A stretch of DNA of 7,000 nt from Candidatus Aminicenantota bacterium. Lineage in GTDB: Bacteria > Acidobacteriota > Aminicenantia > Aminicenantales > JAFGAV01. The translations under genes and the position numbers were made by a program. This document shows, one piece after another, positions 5,573 through 7,000 of the stretch (positions are counted from its first letter, which is position 1; the number at the start of each line of letters is the position of its first letter). Below the pieces are notes generated by a model that worked only from the letters and a program-made list of their open reading frames with translations, was not told the origin of the DNA and did not search any database. The stretch is from the NCBI GenBank assembly GCA_016867615.1, contig VGJG01000087.1:1-7000 (forward strand), in the 5' to 3' direction.

Positions 5573-6247
5573 ATGAAAAATAGGGGAATTTTCAGAACCG
5601 GGGGGGTCATATTCTTTACAATCGCGGCCGTTTTCTGCTCCCTCGCATTCTCTTCCGCCGTCTCTCAGGACCATTGGCGGGACAGGCTCATGCAGCCCGA
5701 TCGGACCATGGACGCCATGGGCGTCCGGCCGGGTATGGTCATCGGCGAGGCCGGCGCCGGGGAGGGGTATTTCACCTTTCACCTCGCGAGACGTGTGGGC
5801 CCCTCGGGCATGATTTACGCCAACGACATCGACCGCCGGGCGCTGGCCGCCCTTGATCGCCGCTGCCGCGACGAGGGCGTCCTGAACGTTCAAAGCGTCT
5901 TGGGCGAGGTGGCCGACCCCCTTTACCCCGCAAGGGAGCTGGACATGATCGTCCTGGTCTATGCCTTCCATGACTTCGAGAAGCGGGCCGAATGGCTCGC
6001 CGCCGCCAGGGGCTACCTCAAGCCCGGGGCGGCGCTGGTCATCATCGACCGCGATCCGGACAAGTGGGGCGGGGAATTCAGCCACTTCCTGAAGAAGGAG
6101 GACGTCCTGGACATCCTCGACCGGTCGGATTACGAGCTCGTCCGCGTCGAGACGTTCCTCCAGCGGGAAAACATATACATTTTCCGTCCGTCAAAAACGC
6201 TGAGGGAGGGGGCATCCCTCGAAGGGCCCGATGATCCTCTCCTTTAA
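5573..6247 (+). CDS. exported class I SAM-dependent methyltransferase-like protein
   Basis: This 224-residue protein begins with a clear signal sequence or membrane anchor. MKNRGIFRTG is followed by a hydrophobic core (GVIFFTIAAVFCSLAFSSAV, 11-30), with possible cleavage near SSAVSQ. The mature part is a compact Rossmann methyltransferase domain. Motif I reads GEAGAGEGYFT (58-68), after the lead-in PDRTMDAMGVRPGM. The strand-2 acidic motif is YANDID (82-87), with the Asp/Asp expected to hold the SAM ribose. Strand 4 is LDMIVLVYAFHDF (123-135), and strand 5 is near GAALVIIDRDP (153-162). It resembles COG4798-type predicted methyltransferases, several of which also carry signal peptides (from memory). 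The substrate is unknown. The AGGAGAGG site just upstream supports the ATG. The gene is divergent from the ABC operon and separated by 303 bases, so a functional link is possible but unproven. Confidence 0.87.
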   Translation: MKNRGIFRTGGVIFFTIAAVFCSLAFSSAVSQDHWRDRLMQPDRTMDAMGVRPGMVIGEAGAGEGYFTFHLARRVGPSGMIYANDIDRRALAALDRRCRDEGVLNVQSVLGEVADPLYPARELDMIVLVYAFHDFEKRAEWLAAARGYLKPGAALVIIDRDPDKWGGEFSHFLKKEDVLDILDRSDYELVRVETFLQRENIYIFRPSKTLREGASLEGPDDPLL

Positions 6248-6284
6248 CGCGTCGGCCGAGGGGAGCTGTTTCGGCAATGTAAAG

Positions 6285-6398
6285 ACGGGGTCGCGTCTAC
6301 ACTTTCCACTCTTTGAGGAGCCCGTATCCGGATCGCCTCCAAAAAATGGAGAGGGACATCTCTGTTCAAAAAAGTGGAAAGTGTAGACGCGACCCCGT
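6285..6398. mobile_element. MITE/REP-like element with 26-base terminal inverted repeats
   Basis: Positions 6285-6310, beginning ACGGGGTCGCGTCTACAC, are perfectly repeated in inverted orientation at 6373-6398, ending GTAGACGCGACCCCGT. The 62-base centre (6311-6372) has its own smaller dyads: ATCCGGAT and a CTCCA/TGGAG hairpin around an A-run. Partial similarity continues past the inner ends of the arms (CTTTGA versus TCAAAAA). There is no open reading frame of note inside and no obvious target duplication. Long perfect arms with a GGGGTC...GTCTACA core recall the repeated ends found near Y1/IS200-like (RAYT) transposases in many bacteria, so a non-autonomous mobilised repeat is the best guess. 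Transcribed, it would form a very stable hairpin and could protect or terminate the methyltransferase mRNA. Confidence 0.65.
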
Positions 6399-6440
6399 TT
6401 TGCTTTCTGCGGCTTACTCCTGATGACGACCGTCAATTAC

Positions 6441-6455
6441 GGAGAGGTGGTCTCC
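6441..6455 (+). repeat. small hairpin upstream of the amidohydrolase promoter
   Basis: GGAGA-GGTGG-TCTCC forms a perfect five-base stem 31 bases before the TATAAT box. It could be a regulator site or be incidental. Confidence 0.25.
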
Positions 6456-6485
6456 ATTCTGCTTCCTGAATGAGGGCCTCTTTTA

Positions 6486-6518
6486 TATAATAGACAAACC
6501 GACCGAATGAACCAGGAG
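6486..6518 (+). promoter_or_regulatory. promoter -10 box and ribosome-binding site of the amidohydrolase gene
   Basis: An AT-rich patch in otherwise GC-rich DNA contains a perfect TATAAT at 6486-6491, placing a start of transcription near 6498. The -35 region at the right distance (TTCCTG, 6463-6468) is poor. AGGAG at 6514-6518 is six bases before the ATG at 6525. Together these suggest independent transcription of the downstream gene. Confidence 0.5.
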
Positions 6519-6524
6519 AACGTC

Positions 6525-7000
6525 ATGAAGCGATCCGCCGGTTGCTTGTTGTTACTGGCAGTTCTTGCGATTTCCGCGCAGCCCGGCCTTTTTCCTCAGG
6601 ACAGAACGGCCGCCGGGCGGCTCGACGAGAAAATCGACGATATCGTCCGCGCCGTCGCGCCCGACATCGTCGCCCTGCGGCGCGACATCCACGCCCATCC
6701 CGAGCTCTCCCTCCAGGAAACCAGAACCGCGGCCCTCGTCGCCGAGCGGTTCCGGGCTCTGGGCCTCGAGGTCCGCGAGGGCATCGGCGGCACTGGCGTC
6801 CTGGGCGTTCTCCGCGGCGGCAAGCCCGGCCCGGTCGTCGGCTTCCGCGGGGACATGGACGCCCTGCCGGTCACGGAGGAGACGGGCCTGTCCTTCGCCT
6901 CCAAGGTGCGGGTCCGGCACGAGGGACGGGAGACGGGCGTCATGCACGCCTGCGGCCATGACGTCCACACCTCGGTCCTGGTCGGCACGGCGGCGGTCCT
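6525..7000 (+). CDS. exported M20-family metal-dependent amidohydrolase (partial, 5' end)
   Basis: The frame from the ATG at 6525 stays open to the right edge, giving the first 158 residues of what is normally a protein of about 400-450. A signal peptide is visible (MKRSAGCLLLLAVLAISAQP, 1-20). A helix follows, then LRRDIHAHPELSLQE (51-65), the conserved entry motif of M20D peptidases and amidohydrolases. Next come GFRGDMDALPV (106-116), with the acidic residues near the active site, and MHACGHDVHTS (140-150), whose Cys143 and His145 belong to the family's metal-binding set. This is the pattern of N-acyl-amino-acid, hippurate and IAA-amino-acid hydrolases, which cleave the amide bond of N-acylated amino acids using two metal ions. 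The signal peptide suggests a periplasmic or lipid-anchored enzyme acting on scavenged peptide derivatives. Exact substrate is not deducible, and the dimerisation domain lies beyond the window. Confidence 0.93.
   Translation, partial: MKRSAGCLLLLAVLAISAQPGLFPQDRTAAGRLDEKIDDIVRAVAPDIVALRRDIHAHPELSLQETRTAALVAERFRALGLEVREGIGGTGVLGVLRGGKPGPVVGFRGDMDALPVTEETGLSFASKVRVRHEGRETGVMHACGHDVHTSVLVGTAAV

Noticed and set aside
5253..5576. Plus-strand 107-codon open frame through the intergenic region, ending in ATGA overlap with the methyltransferase
   Set aside because: It starts inside tetR on the opposite strand, crosses the promoter/operator, has inconsistent codon use and no recognisable domain. A shorter version starting inside it cannot be fully excluded.
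5519..6085. Minus-strand open frame opposite the methyltransferase
   Set aside because: The plus-strand frame has a ribosome-binding site, signal peptide and SAM-binding motifs; the minus-strand product shows no family features.
6191..6436. Minus-strand 81-codon frame crossing the inverted-repeat element
   Set aside because: It spans both repeat arms and the end of the methyltransferase gene, with no ribosome-binding site or domain; it is an incidental open frame.
6552..6968. Minus-strand frames opposite the amidohydrolase
   Set aside because: The plus strand carries all N-terminal M20 motifs plus a signal peptide; the antisense products are shadows.

Overview
The window is GC-rich (well over 60% G+C by eye), densely coded DNA from a Gram-negative (diderm) bacterium. 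It encodes an outer-membrane beta-barrel candidate, MacB/LolC-type permeases with periplasmic domains, and two proteins with Sec-type signal peptides. Coding style and gene mix remind me of Candidatus Aminicenantes/Acidobacteriota metagenome assemblies, but this is an impression and nothing in the window proves it.

Left part (about 1-5310, minus strand): one tightly packed operon read from right to left. In transcription order it contains a TetR-family repressor (4661-5269), an exported outer-membrane barrel-like protein (3288-4640), a MacB/LolD-class ABC ATPase (2530-3246), two different FtsX/MacB-type permeases (1358-2533 and 84-1361), and the first codons of a further gene leaving the left edge. 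Three junctions are 4-base ATGA stop/start overlaps, and a fourth (tetR to the barrel gene) is a GTGA overlap or a short gap depending on the start used. The whole set is probably co-transcribed and translationally coupled. The likely product is a regulated trans-envelope ABC machine with its own outer-membrane component and no visible periplasmic adaptor (HlyD/MacA-like) protein. An imperfect inverted repeat in front of tetR overlaps the best promoter elements, suggesting autorepression.

Middle (5270-5572): a 303-base divergent intergenic region that mixes AT-rich promoter sequence with a run of small perfect palindromes of unknown role.

Right part (plus strand): an exported class I SAM-dependent methyltransferase-like protein (5573-6247). 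It is followed by a roughly 115-base element with 26-base perfect terminal inverted repeats (6285-6398) that looks like a non-autonomous mobile or REP-like repeat. After a TATAAT promoter comes an exported M20-family amidohydrolase (6525 to beyond the right edge). No RNA genes, CRISPR arrays or complete transposase genes were seen.
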